This document shows, one piece after another, positions 1 to 8,294 of a stretch of 64,000 bases of DNA. The DNA lies in assembly GCA_050011895.1 (NCBI GenBank), contig JBEKIF010000008.1, positions 1-64,000 of the forward strand. The letters run 5' to 3'. The stretch's first letter is position 1; each line of letters starts with the position of its first letter. The notes under the pieces were generated by a model that was given only the letters and a program-made list of their open reading frames with translations, was not told the origin of the DNA and ran no database searches. This stretch comes from DATBGO01 sp050011895 (lineage in GTDB: Bacteria > Actinomycetota > Actinomycetes > Streptosporangiales > Streptosporangiaceae). Made by a program: the position numbers and the translations under genes.

Positions 1-194
1 GAGGTGTCATAGTCCGATCCGGCGGCCATGGCATGCCCGAGGATCGTGGGGTTGGACGTCAGCCCGGTGACCGCCAGGTCACGCACGTAACGTGCCAGCG
101 CCCCGGTGCGCAGCATGACCCGATTGATGCTGTCCAGCCACAGGCTCTGGCCAAGTGCATGCAGCCGCTGCGCGGGATTCGCCTCAGCGTCCAT
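1..194 (-). CDS. tal: transaldolase, N-terminal part (runs off the window)
   Basis: The reverse strand encodes a protein starting MDAEANPAQRLHALGQSLWL and continuing with a conserved VTGLTSNPTI stretch, the N-terminal signature of transaldolase. That enzyme moves a dihydroxyacetone unit between sugar phosphates in the non-oxidative pentose phosphate pathway (cytosol). About 64 codons are present; the catalytic lysine lies beyond the window. The ATG at 194 is preceded by GGGGAGG at good spacing, which supports this start. The neighbour upstream is a tRNA-Asn on the same strand. The assignment rests on remembered family motifs; in many actinobacteria the gene sits with tkt and zwf, which cannot be checked here. 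Confidence 0.85.
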   Translation of the reverse strand, partial: MDAEANPAQRLHALGQSLWLDSINRVMLRTGALARYVRDLAVTGLTSNPTILGHAMAAGSDYDT

Positions 195-419
195 GCCTAC
201 CTCCCCGATGGGCCGACACGGTCATCTTCGCCAAGACAGGGCCACCCGTCCAGACTACGGCGGCCCCGTCGGCGGGCGGTAGTACAGAGCACTGCCGCAG
301 GCTGTGCCAGGTCCACCTGCCGTCGCCGCCGGGGTCACGCCAGCCGCTTCCGGTGCCACGAGGATTCCCGCTGTTCCTGCGTTGTCGCAGGTGAGAAGGC
401 TGACGATGGAAGCTCCAGC

Positions 420-495
420 TGGCTCCCGCGATAGGACTCGAACCTATAACCTGCCGGTTAACAGCCGGACGCTCTGCCAATTGAGCTACGCGGGA
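420..495 (-). tRNA. tRNA-Asn (GTT)
   Basis: Read on the reverse strand this is a 76-nt cloverleaf. The 7-bp acceptor stem is TCCCGCG paired with CGCGGGA, the D arm contains TAGCTCAATTGG, the anticodon stem-loop CCGGCTGTTAACCGG carries GTT, the T arm contains GGTTCGAGTCC, and the 3' CCA is encoded. The GTT anticodon reads AAC/AAU asparagine codons. It lies between the transaldolase fragment and a structured intergenic region. I see no attachment-site duplication or integrase beside it. Confidence 0.97.
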
Positions 496-608
496 CCGGA
501 CGGACCAGATCCGGCAGACCAGGTGATCACTGCCGTATCGGCGTCGCGGCCACTAGGGTAGCGCACCGGGGCCGCTGCGCGGTGCGCCGAGCGCGTTACC
601 GCGGCCGA

Positions 609-675
609 TATGGTTACGTCAAACCATAGCGATGGGCCTTCGCTACGGTTCTTCCGCAGCGAAGGCAGCATCGCT
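609..675. other. two adjoining inverted repeats in the tRNA-Asn / YtxH gap
   Basis: The gap 496-817 has no supported gene. It holds a perfect 7-bp hairpin, TATGGTT (609-615) and AACCATA (622-628). A larger imperfect hairpin follows directly: AGCGATG-GG-CCTTCGCT (628-644) pairs with AGCGAAGG-CAG-CATCGCT (658-675). The arrangement could be a repetitive palindromic element or a structured leader for the gene at 818. Nothing else was recognised in the gap apart from the ribosome binding site near 805-812. Confidence 0.5.
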
Positions 676-817
676 GCGGTTCGCGGGGCGCCCGGGCGGC
701 GGCCTCGTGGCGCATAAGAAACGTTTCGGCTGGGCATGACCGGGAAGTCAGCCCAGCGCGAGCTGATCAGCGGGCAGGGCTGCGCCGCGCAGCATGACAC
801 GCTCGGGAGAGGTCGAG

Positions 818-1189
818 ATGCATCGGTATCGAATCGCATTCTTTGGCGGCCTGGCCATCGGATTCGTGGTCGGCGCCCGTGCTGGCCGCGAACGCTATGA
901 ACAGCTCAAGAAGCTCGCTCGCACAGCCGCGGACAATCCCGGCGTGCAGCAGGCAGCGGGCGCGCTCCAGGCCCAGGCGGCCGACCTCGCGAATTCCGCC
1001 AGGCAGCGGCTCACCGACGAGGTGCGCAACCGGGTACCTGGGATGGCGAAGTCGGCCAAGCGCGCCGCCGGCAAACAAATGCCGGGCCGCGTGCGGCGGG
1101 ACTCTAACGGCAGCGTCGAGGTCCCGGACGACGAGTCCTTCACGCCGACCGGCGACTCAGACCGGAAACGGGACGTGGGCCCGAGCTAG
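818..1189 (+). CDS. YtxH-like small envelope protein
   Basis: This is a 123-residue protein. A short hydrophobic glycine-rich N-terminus (RIAFFGGLAIGFVVGARAG) is followed by a basic stretch (RERYEQLKKLAR) and a long charged, probably helical Ala/Arg-rich region. That matches the YtxH-like pattern common in actinobacteria: one membrane segment with a coiled cytoplasmic tail. The function of the family is not defined; stress or envelope roles are only suggested by homologues. The ATG at 818 follows GGGAGAGG and is preferred to the in-frame ATG at 794, which lacks a binding site. It is convergent with the sigma factor gene. Confidence 0.7.
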   Translation: MHRYRIAFFGGLAIGFVVGARAGRERYEQLKKLARTAADNPGVQQAAGALQAQAADLANSARQRLTDEVRNRVPGMAKSAKRAAGKQMPGRVRRDSNGSVEVPDDESFTPTGDSDRKRDVGPS

Positions 1190-1309
1190 CAAACCGCAGC
1201 GCCGGGTCGTCCGGCTGTGCTCACCGGATGAGGGCAAGCAGCCGCAACCCGCGCGGCTCCCGGGCAGGACCAGGCACGGCGGGCGGCCAGGCGGGGCCGG
1301 GCGCGGCGG

Positions 1310-2467
1310 TCAGGCGAGGTACTCCCTGAGCCTTTGGGCCCGGCTGGGATGGCGCAGCTTGGCGAGCGTCTTGGACTCGATCTGGCGGATGCGCTCCCTC
1401 GTCACGCCGAACTCGCGACCAACTTCCTCCAGGGTGCGCGGGTGGCCGTCGCTCAGGCCGAACCTGAGCTCGATGATCCGCTGCTCCCGGATGGACAGAT
1501 TGTCGAGCACCTGCTCCAGCTGATCCTGCAGCATGATGAAGGCCGCTGCCTCCATCGGCACGACCGCATCAGCATCCTCGATGAAATCACCGAGATCGGA
1601 ATCCTCCTCCCCGATCGGCGACTGTAGCGAGACTGGCTCCTGGGCGATCCGCTGGATCTCGGCTACCCGCTCCGGGTGCAGGCCCATCTCGGCGGCAATC
1701 TCGTCAGGGGTAGGCTCGCGCCCGAGGTCCTGGTGGAGCTGGCGCTGGATCCTGGCCATCTTGTTGATGGTCTCGACCATGTGCACCGGTATCCTGATCG
1801 TCCGTGCCTGATCGGCGATGGCCCGGGTGATGGCCTGCCTGATCCACCAGGTGGCATACGTGGAGAACTTGTAGCCCTTGGTGTAGTCGAACTTCTCCAC
1901 GGCCCTGATCAGGCCCAGGTTTCCCTCCTGGATCAGGTCGAGGAAGACCAGGCCGCGCCCGATATAGCGCTTGGCGATGGACACCACTAGCCGCAGGTTC
2001 GCCTCGATCAGCCGCTGCTTGGCCCGGCAGCCGTCGGCCGCTAGCAAGGCAAGTTCCGCGATCTCGGCGCATTGCGGCCCGGAACCAAGCCCGCCGCACT
2101 GCAGCTTCTCCCCGGCGAACAAGCCGGCCTCGATCGCCTTGGCGAGGTCCACCTCGTCCTGCGCGGTCAGCAACGGAACCCGGCCGATCTCGCGCAGGTA
2201 GATCCGAACCAGGTCACCGGTGGCTGCCCGTCTGGAGGTCTCAGGCTGTCCGGCCCGCCGCAGCTCGTCCGGCTCGTCCGGGGGCGGCTCGACGACCTCG
2301 ACTCCCTCGTCCGCGAGCAGCCGCAGTACTCCGTCGACGGCGTCCGGGGGAAGGTCGCAGCGGTCGAACGCCGCGGCGAGTTCAGTCATCGCGACGGTGC
2401 CACGTTCTCTGGCCCGCGCTACGAGGTCGGTCATGTCGTCTACCGGGGGTAGAACCGCAAGGCTCAT
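1310..2467 (-). CDS. principal-type RNA polymerase sigma-70 factor (HrdB/SigA-like)
   Basis: The 385-residue protein has the full group 1/2 sigma-70 layout. Region 1.2 lies near residues 84-120, region 2 near 150-222 (LIEANLRLVVSIAKRYIGRG, then a tryptophan-rich 2.3-2.4 segment TYATWWIRQAITRAI), region 3 near 231-305, and region 4 near 319-372 with the RTLEEVGREFGVTRERIRQIE recognition helix. It directs core polymerase to housekeeping-type promoters. The N-terminal extension is short, so it could be a group 2 factor rather than the essential one. It follows dnaG, recalling the dnaG-rpoD pairing of many bacteria. The 96-bp gap carries an AT-rich TATTAG on the coding strand that may be part of its own promoter. 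No convincing ribosome binding site precedes the ATG at 2467, and an ATG 11 codons in is an alternative. Confidence 0.9.
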   Translation of the reverse strand: MSLAVLPPVDDMTDLVARARERGTVAMTELAAAFDRCDLPPDAVDGVLRLLADEGVEVVEPPPDEPDELRRAGQPETSRRAATGDLVRIYLREIGRVPLLTAQDEVDLAKAIEAGLFAGEKLQCGGLGSGPQCAEIAELALLAADGCRAKQRLIEANLRLVVSIAKRYIGRGLVFLDLIQEGNLGLIRAVEKFDYTKGYKFSTYATWWIRQAITRAIADQARTIRIPVHMVETINKMARIQRQLHQDLGREPTPDEIAAEMGLHPERVAEIQRIAQEPVSLQSPIGEEDSDLGDFIEDADAVVPMEAAAFIMLQDQLEQVLDNLSIREQRIIELRFGLSDGHPRTLEEVGREFGVTRERIRQIESKTLAKLRHPSRAQRLREYLA

Positions 2468-2563
2468 GCAGACCAGTGTGCGTCAGGAACCCCGGGTTCA
2501 GGGGATCTAATATTGTCACCTTCGCGGTAGTAACGCAGGGCGCCACTCCCATGCTGCGCCACG

Positions 2564-4693
2564 TTAGAGTGCCCCTCCGGCCTGCTCCGAGAGCACCTTC
2601 CTGCGCTGCTCAAGAGCGACAAGATCACCGAACAGCCGGTTATACTCGGCCGTCTCGCTGACCGGGTTCAGCCGTTGCAGCCGGGACTTGACAGCGGCAA
2701 TTTCCCTGCTCACGGATAGTTCGCCGATCCGGGCGAGAACGGCGTCCGCGTACCGGGCGTCCGGCTCGCCGTCAGCGCGAGGGGCACGGGGCAGTTCCAC
2801 AGCGAGCTGAGTCACGAACGTCCTGGCCCGGTCGTCGGGAGCGGCAGCGCGCAGCCGCTCGGCCCACTCCCGGCCGCCGCCCGCAGCCCGCCCGGCGCCG
2901 CCGCACCCGGCGATGAGCTCGAACACCGCGGCGTGCGCCGGAGCGGTGAATGCCGCCGCCCCGAGTTCGTCGAAGACCGGACCGCACAGCGCCGGCCGCT
3001 GCACGGCCAGCTTCAGCGCCTCGCGCTCGACCTGGATGATCGGATCACGCAGGTCATAACGGAGCTGATCGGCCCGCTCGGTCGGCCGGGCCGGCCCGTT
3101 CCGGCCGCCCCGCCGCTCATCCTCGCGCTGCTGGCCGCCCCACTGCCCGCCGCTGCCCGGCCCGCCGCCGCCCGGCCCGCCGCCGCCCGGCCCGCCGCCG
3201 CCCGGCCCGCCGCCCCACTGCCCGCCATCGTCCTGCCCGCTGTTGCCGTGCCCGCTGTTGCCGCGCCCCCCGTTGCCCTGCCCGCGGCTACCCTGCCCGC
3301 CGTTGACCTGGCCGCCGCTGTGCGGCCCGCTGTCCCGGTGACCGCCGCTTCGGGCGGGCTGAGCGGGCCCCGAATGACTACGGATCCTGGCGAGCACGAA
3401 GCTCTCGTCCATCATGCCGAGCCACCGGTCCAGGCTGACCGCATAGAGCTGGCGCAGCCCCCTGTCCTTGATCTTGGCCACGATCGGCGCGGCCGCATCA
3501 AGAGCAGCAAGCCGGCCCTCGGCGGTGTTCAGGTCGTGATCGCCGAGGGAGCTGCGGATGGCGAACTCGAACAGCGGAACGCGCTGCGCGATGAGGTCCC
3601 GGACAGCGCCATCCCCATGCCTGAGCCGCAAATCGCAAGGGTCAAGCCCGTCTGGCTGCACGGCGACGAACGTCTGCGTGACGAACTTCTCCTCCATGCC
3701 GAACGCGCGCAGCGCCGCACGCTGCCCGGCCCGGTCGCCGTCGAAGGTGAAGATCACCTCGCCGCGGAACTGGCTGTCATCCATCAGTAGCCGCCGCAGA
3801 ATAGTGATGTGGCCGTCGCCGAACGAGGTGCCGCTGGTAGCCACGGCGGTCGTGACGCCCGCCAGGTGGCAGGCCATCACATCGGTGTACCCCTCGACGA
3901 TGACCGCTTGCCTGCGCTGGGCGATATCGCGCTTGGCCAGGTCGGCCCCGTAGAGCACCGAGCTCTTCTTGAACAGCGGCGTCTCCGGCGTATTCAGGTA
4001 CTTGGGGCCGTCGTCGTCATCCCGCAGTTTGCGGGCACCGAAGGCGATCACGTCACCGGTAAGGTCCCTGATCGGCCAGATCAGCCGCCCGCGGAACTTG
4101 TCGATCAGGCCGCGCCTGCCGTGGCTGGCCAGCCCGCCGGCGAGCAGTTCCGCATCGGTGAAGCCCCGCCCGTGCAGGTACCTGGTCAGCGCGTCCCAGT
4201 CGGCAGGCGCGAACCCGATTCCGAACCGCTCCGCATCGGCCTGCTCGAAGCCGCGCGAGGACAGGAATGCCCGCCCTGCGCCGGCATCGGCGCCAGCGAG
4301 CCGTTCGGCATAAAAGGCAGCGGCAGCGCGATGTGCCTCGATCAGCCGGCGCCGCTGCGTCTGCTCCTGGCCAGGGATGTGGCCGCCCTGCTCGTATCTC
4401 AGGTCGATACCGGCCCGGGCGGCTAGCCGCTCGACCGCCTCGGCGAAGCTGAGGTGATCGATCATCTGCACGAACCTGATAACGTCGCCGCCCTCGGAAC
4501 ACGAGAAGCAGTAAAACAAGCCGCGGGCCGGGGTGACGTTGAAGGAGGGTGTCTTCTCCTCGTGAAACGGGCAGAGCCCCTTGAGCGAGCCGCCTCCGCC
4601 GCTGCGGAGCTGGAGGTACTCCCCCACGACCTCCTCGACGGGCGAGCGCTCGCGGACCAGGGCGATGTCCTCGTCGCGGATCCGGCCTGTCAC
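2564..4693 (-). CDS. dnaG: DNA primase
   Basis: DnaG makes RNA primers at the replication fork and binds the DnaB helicase through its C-terminus. The zinc-binding domain has C41, H44, C62 and C65 (CPFH and CFSC). The TOPRIM core carries EGYTD near 267-271 and DGDRAG near 318-323. A C-terminal helicase-interaction region follows after about residue 520. The GTG at 4693 follows GGAGGGCGGAC; the reading frame stays open upstream, but that part is antisense to the HAD gene and is not DnaG-like. The 709-residue length is long for the family because of a Gly/Ser/Gln-rich linker (about residues 430-520) that includes four GGGPG units coded by a 15-bp tandem repeat. It is followed downstream by the sigma factor gene. 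Confidence 0.96.
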   Translation of the reverse strand: MTGRIRDEDIALVRERSPVEEVVGEYLQLRSGGGGSLKGLCPFHEEKTPSFNVTPARGLFYCFSCSEGGDVIRFVQMIDHLSFAEAVERLAARAGIDLRYEQGGHIPGQEQTQRRRLIEAHRAAAAFYAERLAGADAGAGRAFLSSRGFEQADAERFGIGFAPADWDALTRYLHGRGFTDAELLAGGLASHGRRGLIDKFRGRLIWPIRDLTGDVIAFGARKLRDDDDGPKYLNTPETPLFKKSSVLYGADLAKRDIAQRRQAVIVEGYTDVMACHLAGVTTAVATSGTSFGDGHITILRRLLMDDSQFRGEVIFTFDGDRAGQRAALRAFGMEEKFVTQTFVAVQPDGLDPCDLRLRHGDGAVRDLIAQRVPLFEFAIRSSLGDHDLNTAEGRLAALDAAAPIVAKIKDRGLRQLYAVSLDRWLGMMDESFVLARIRSHSGPAQPARSGGHRDSGPHSGGQVNGGQGSRGQGNGGRGNSGHGNSGQDDGGQWGGGPGGGGPGGGGPGGGGPGSGGQWGGQQREDERRGGRNGPARPTERADQLRYDLRDPIIQVEREALKLAVQRPALCGPVFDELGAAAFTAPAHAAVFELIAGCGGAGRAAGGGREWAERLRAAAPDDRARTFVTQLAVELPRAPRADGEPDARYADAVLARIGELSVSREIAAVKSRLQRLNPVSETAEYNRLFGDLVALEQRRKVLSEQAGGAL
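3155..3214. repeat. 15-bp tandem repeat inside dnaG linker
   Basis: Four exact copies of GCCCGGCCCGCCGCC lie head to tail at 3155, 3170, 3185 and 3200. The unit is a multiple of three, so the primase frame is kept and each copy adds one GGGPG pentapeptide to the linker. Copy number could change by slippage without destroying the protein. Confidence 0.9.
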
Positions 4694-4816
4694 GTCCGCC
4701 CTCCGCTCGCCTGTTGTCGTCGCGGCGAGTCTAGTCCTCGCTGCCGTCGCCCCGGGCCGTGCGCTCCGCCACAGCGCCAGCACCGTCCGCCCGCCCGCGG
4801 CTGATACTCTCCCGCC

Positions 4817-5545
4817 GTGGCCAGCATTCTCGTGCTCTGGGATGTCGACTACACGCTGGTCGACTCGGACGGGGTCGGCCGGATGCTCTACGAGACCGCG
4901 TTCTTCGAGATGTTCGGCCGGGAACTGCCGCAGCCCGGCCTGATGTCGGGCCGCACCGACAGCGCGATCGCGCTCGAGGTGCTGACCCTGGCGGGGCTGC
5001 CTGAGCCGCGGCAGCTGGTCAGCTCCTTCCAGAAGGTCATGGCCGCTCATGCGCCTGAGCTGGCCGGGGCCGTCCGGGAGCAGGCCCGCGCTCTGCCGGG
5101 CGCGGCCGCCGCGCTCACGGCCCTGGCCAGCCTGAACGGGCCGGCCGGCCGGATAGTCCAGTCCCTGCTGACCGGCAACATAAGGCCGCTCGCCGAGGTC
5201 AAGCTCGGCCCGCTCGGCCTGCTCGACCACCTGGACCTGGACGCAGGTGCCTACGGTGACGTGCACGAGATACGAGCCGAGCTCGTCCATGCCGCCCGGC
5301 GCAATGCGCACCGCGGCTACCGGGACGACTTCGCCGGCGAAGCTACCATCCTGGTTGGCGACACGCCGCGGGACATCGACGCCGCGCTCGGCACCGGAGC
5401 CCGGGCCGTCGGCGTCGCCACCGGCAGCTTCACTGTCGCGGAGCTCGCCGCTGCCGGCGCGCACGCCGTGCTGCCCGACCTCACCGACACCAGCAAGGTC
5501 CTGGCGGCCATCCTCGCTGAACCAATTCCCGCGTCGTTGCCATGA
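4817..5545 (+). CDS. HAD-family phosphatase (phosphoglycolate-phosphatase-like)
   Basis: The 242-residue protein has the haloacid dehalogenase motifs. Motif I is DVDYTLVDSDG near residues 9-19, with the nucleophile Asp and a general acid/base Asp. A helical cap follows, then motif II around SLLTGN and motif IV VGDTPRDIDA near 177-186. Such enzymes hydrolyse small phosphoesters using Mg2+ in the cytosol, but the substrate cannot be read from sequence. Phosphoglycolate is plausible given the Gph-like layout. The GTG at 4817 starts just before motif I; no stronger start lies upstream. It is divergent from dnaG and convergent with the flavoprotein gene. Confidence 0.85.
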   Translation: MASILVLWDVDYTLVDSDGVGRMLYETAFFEMFGRELPQPGLMSGRTDSAIALEVLTLAGLPEPRQLVSSFQKVMAAHAPELAGAVREQARALPGAAAALTALASLNGPAGRIVQSLLTGNIRPLAEVKLGPLGLLDHLDLDAGAYGDVHEIRAELVHAARRNAHRGYRDDFAGEATILVGDTPRDIDAALGTGARAVGVATGSFTVAELAAAGAHAVLPDLTDTSKVLAAILAEPIPASLP

Positions 5546-5591
5546 TCGTCATGGCGGTTCCCCGATCTGCGCCCTGACGAGCCGCCACGAT
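5545..5591. terminator. possible bidirectional terminator hairpin
   Basis: Between the convergent HAD and flavoprotein genes, ATCGT (545-549 of 5 kb) plus GGCGG (5553-5557) face CCGCC plus ACGAT (5582-5591). This makes an imperfect stem with a 3-nt bulge that begins right at the HAD stop codon. There is no U-tract, as is usual for high-GC actinobacterial terminators. Confidence 0.4.
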
Positions 5592-5647
5592 TACGGAGCG
5601 GCGCCCCCCGTGGGAGAGCGGTCGCCCGCGGGGCGAAGGGACCCGGG

Positions 5648-6874
5648 TCAGAGCTCGGCCAGCGGGACGTCGGCGTCCTCAAGGCGCGCGACATCGACGC
5701 TGGTACCCGACCGGATCAGCGCCTGGATGTCGTCGTTCACGTCCCAGACGTTGACGTTCATCCCGGCCACGACGGCGCCGTCGTTGAGCCAGAACGCGAT
5801 GAACTCGAGGGTCTCCGGGTCGCCCCGGTAGACAACCTGGTCATAGCTGCCGGGCTCGGGCAGCCCGGCGGCCTCCATGCCGAGGTCGTACTGGTCGCTG
5901 TAGAAATAAGGGACGAGGTCGTAGGAGACGTCCCGGCCGAGCATGGACCGCGCCGCGGCCGGCCCGCCAGCCAGCGCGTTGCCCCAGTGCTCGACCCGGA
6001 TCCGGCGGCCGAGCAGCGGATTAAACGAGTTCGCGACGTCGCCGGCCGCGAAGATGGCCGGATCGGAACTGCGCAGCGCCTCGTCGACGAGTATCCCGTT
6101 CCCGACATCGAGGCCGGCCGCGGCCGCGAGGGCGTCGTTAGGCAGCGCGCCGATCCCGACAATCACCACATCAGCGGGCAGTTCCTCATCGGCCGAGGTG
6201 ACCACCGAACTGACCCGGCCGCCCGAGCCCCGAAGCTCGGCGACGCCCTCGCCGAACCTGAACACCACGCCGTGACTGCGGTGCAGGTCAGCGAAGACCG
6301 CGCCCAGTTCAGGGCCGACCGAACGGTGCAGGGCACCTGGCTCGGGTTCGACGATCGTGACATCGCAGCCGTACTCGCGGGCCGCCGCTGCGGTCTCCAG
6401 CCCGATCCAGCCTGATCCGGCGATGACCACCCGGCCGCCACCGGCCAGTGACGCCCGCAGCCGGTCAGAGTCGGGCTTGGATCGCAGATACAGCACCCCG
6501 TCCAGGTCCGCGCCCGCTACCCGGAGCATGCGCGGCGCGGCTCCGGTGGTGATCAGCAGCTTCGCATAGGAGACCGGCTCGCCGCTGGCCAGCGTGACCT
6601 GCCGGGCGGCCACGTCGATCGACGTGGCGATGGTGCCCAGCCGCAGGTCGACGTCGTGCTCGGGGTACCAGCCCGCTTCGTGCACGTACACCGAGTCCGC
6701 GTCCTGCTTGCCGAGCAGGTACCCCTTGGACAACGGCGGCCGCTCGTAGGGCCGCAGGTCCTCATCGCCGATCAGCACCACGGCACCGGTGAAGCCCTCC
6801 TCGCGCAGGGTCTCAGCGGCCTTGGCGCCAGCCAGGCTGGCTCCGACGATCACGTAGACAGGTTCGGCAGGCAT
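5648..6874 (-). CDS. FAD-dependent ferredoxin/rubredoxin-reductase-type oxidoreductase
   Basis: The 408-residue protein has an N-terminal FAD-binding Rossmann fold (VIVGASLAGAKAAETL, residues about 8-23) and a second NAD(P)H-binding fold (VVIAGSGWIGLETAA, about 148-162). The FAD-contacting motif FAAGDVANSFN lies near 275, and a C-terminal reductase domain follows. This is the architecture of ferredoxin reductases that pass electrons from NAD(P)H to a ferredoxin or rubredoxin for cytochrome P450s or dioxygenases. No ferredoxin or oxygenase partner gene is adjacent, so its pathway is unknown. The ATG at 6874 follows AAGGAG at 6-nt spacing. It stands alone between dgt and dnaG, which suggests insertion into an otherwise conserved neighbourhood. 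Confidence 0.88.
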   Translation of the reverse strand: MPAEPVYVIVGASLAGAKAAETLREEGFTGAVVLIGDEDLRPYERPPLSKGYLLGKQDADSVYVHEAGWYPEHDVDLRLGTIATSIDVAARQVTLASGEPVSYAKLLITTGAAPRMLRVAGADLDGVLYLRSKPDSDRLRASLAGGGRVVIAGSGWIGLETAAAAREYGCDVTIVEPEPGALHRSVGPELGAVFADLHRSHGVVFRFGEGVAELRGSGGRVSSVVTSADEELPADVVIVGIGALPNDALAAAAGLDVGNGILVDEALRSSDPAIFAAGDVANSFNPLLGRRIRVEHWGNALAGGPAAARSMLGRDVSYDLVPYFYSDQYDLGMEAAGLPEPGSYDQVVYRGDPETLEFIAFWLNDGAVVAGMNVNVWDVNDDIQALIRSGTSVDVARLEDADVPLAEL

Positions 6875-6999
6875 CGGCTGCTCCTTCCGGCGACGGCTGA
6901 CGGCGCCTGCTAATGATTGCAGCTATCGGCGACGGCTGGCGGCGACAGCGCTGCGCGCGGGCGGCAGCCGCGGCACCGGCAGCCGCCGGGCCCAGGATT

Positions 7000-8262
7000 T
7001 CACCGGCACAGGCGGCGGTGCCAGGCGATGGCCGAAGTGTCCGTGAGCGAACCGATCTGGTCGACCACCACACGCAGCCGCGCCGCGGCGCACGCAGCCG
7101 CGGCGTATGCCGGGCGGAACACCGGATCCAGCGTGCCAGGCGCGCCGGCCCGCACGGCCGCGGCCAGCTCACAGATCAGCTCCCGCTGCCTGGCCTGCGC
7201 GGCCGTCACCCCGGACCGGCTCATCACGTACCGCGCGGTGACCCCCTTGAGCAGCGCGCACTCAAGGCGCTGCCGCCTTGGCACCATGAGGTCAGCAGCG
7301 TACCTGGTCAGATTTGCCGCAGCGCCGCCGGCCGGGCCGGGCTCCCAGCCGCTGCCCGGACCTGCCGCGGCCAGCGTCGCGTCCTGGGCCGCATCGCAGA
7401 ACCTGCTGATCAGCTCGCTGGTCAGGTGCTTCAGCGCCGCGAGCGACCTCGGGCCGCCGTCGAAGTCAACTGGCCAGGCAGGCAGGCCGAGCAGGCTGCC
7501 GAACACCTCGCACAGTTCGTCGGCGGTCGCCGATTCCGGCTCGCAGTACGTGGTCGCGGTCAGCTCGGCGACCGCCCGGCGCTCGGCGCCGTCCCGGAGC
7601 GCCGGCAACGTGATCATGCCGGACTGCAGGCCGTCCTCGAGATCGTGCACGGAATAGGCGACGTCGTCGGCCCAGTCCATGACCTGGGCCTCCAGGCAGC
7701 GCCGATCATCAGGAACGCCGTCACGGACCCAGCCGAACGCCTTCGCGTCGTCGTCGTACACGCCGTACTTGAGCTGCCCGGGGCTGGCCGGCCACGGGTA
7801 CTTCACGGTGGCGTCGAGGGTCGCCCGGGTCAGGTTCAGGCCGGCTCCGAGAACCTTGGACTCCAGCCTGGTCAGCAGCCTGAAGCTCTGCGCGTTGCCC
7901 TCAAAGCCGCCGCAGCCCTCGGCGATGAGGGCGAGCGCCTGCTCGCCGTTGTGGCCGAACGGCGGGTGCCCCAGATCGTGGGCCAGGCAGGCCCCGTCGA
8001 CCAGGTCGGGGTCGCACCCGAGCACCGCCCCGAGCTCGCGGCCGATCTGCGCGCATTCCAGCGAGTGCGTCAGCCTGGTCCGCGGGAAGTCGGCCGAGCC
8101 CACCTCGACCACCTGCGTCTTGGCCGCCAGCCGGCGCAGCGCGGAACTGTGCAGCACCCGGGCGCGGTCCCGCTCGAACTCGCCACGCCACGGGCGCTGG
8201 GTCCGGGTGCGCTGTTCCGGCACCCAGCGCTCCGTCGCCTGGCTGTCGTAACCGACGGTCAC
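7000..8262 (-). CDS. dgt: deoxyguanosinetriphosphate triphosphohydrolase-like protein
   Basis: This 420-residue HD-domain protein probably cleaves dNTPs to deoxynucleoside and triphosphate, limiting dNTP pools. Metal-binding motifs are visible: R-H within FPRTRLTHSLE near residues 60-70 and the HD pair in LAHDLGHPPFGHNGE near 93-107. A later conserved Asp lies in VMDWADDVAYSVHD near 193. The N-terminus has the RGEFERDRARVLHSSALRRL signature. GTG at 8262 is the start, with no strong ribosome binding site. It lies 32 bp after ppdK on the same strand, as is usual in actinobacteria, where dgt-dnaG-ppdK are often close. Substrate preference within the family is uncertain. Confidence 0.93.
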   Translation of the reverse strand: MTVGYDSQATERWVPEQRTRTQRPWRGEFERDRARVLHSSALRRLAAKTQVVEVGSADFPRTRLTHSLECAQIGRELGAVLGCDPDLVDGACLAHDLGHPPFGHNGEQALALIAEGCGGFEGNAQSFRLLTRLESKVLGAGLNLTRATLDATVKYPWPASPGQLKYGVYDDDAKAFGWVRDGVPDDRRCLEAQVMDWADDVAYSVHDLEDGLQSGMITLPALRDGAERRAVAELTATTYCEPESATADELCEVFGSLLGLPAWPVDFDGGPRSLAALKHLTSELISRFCDAAQDATLAAAGPGSGWEPGPAGGAAANLTRYAADLMVPRRQRLECALLKGVTARYVMSRSGVTAAQARQRELICELAAAVRAGAPGTLDPVFRPAYAAAACAAARLRVVVDQIGSLTDTSAIAWHRRLCR

Positions 8263-8294
8263 CGGCTGGAATGCCGGGGCTCATGTGCCGGGGC

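Noticed and set aside
420..495. tRNA-Asn as a site for an integrated element
   Set aside because: No integrase, no duplicated tRNA 3' end, and flanking genes are normal chromosomal genes.
4694..5464. N-terminal extension of the dnaG frame
   Set aside because: It overlaps the HAD gene in antisense, and DnaG homology and the ribosome site begin at the GTG at 4693.
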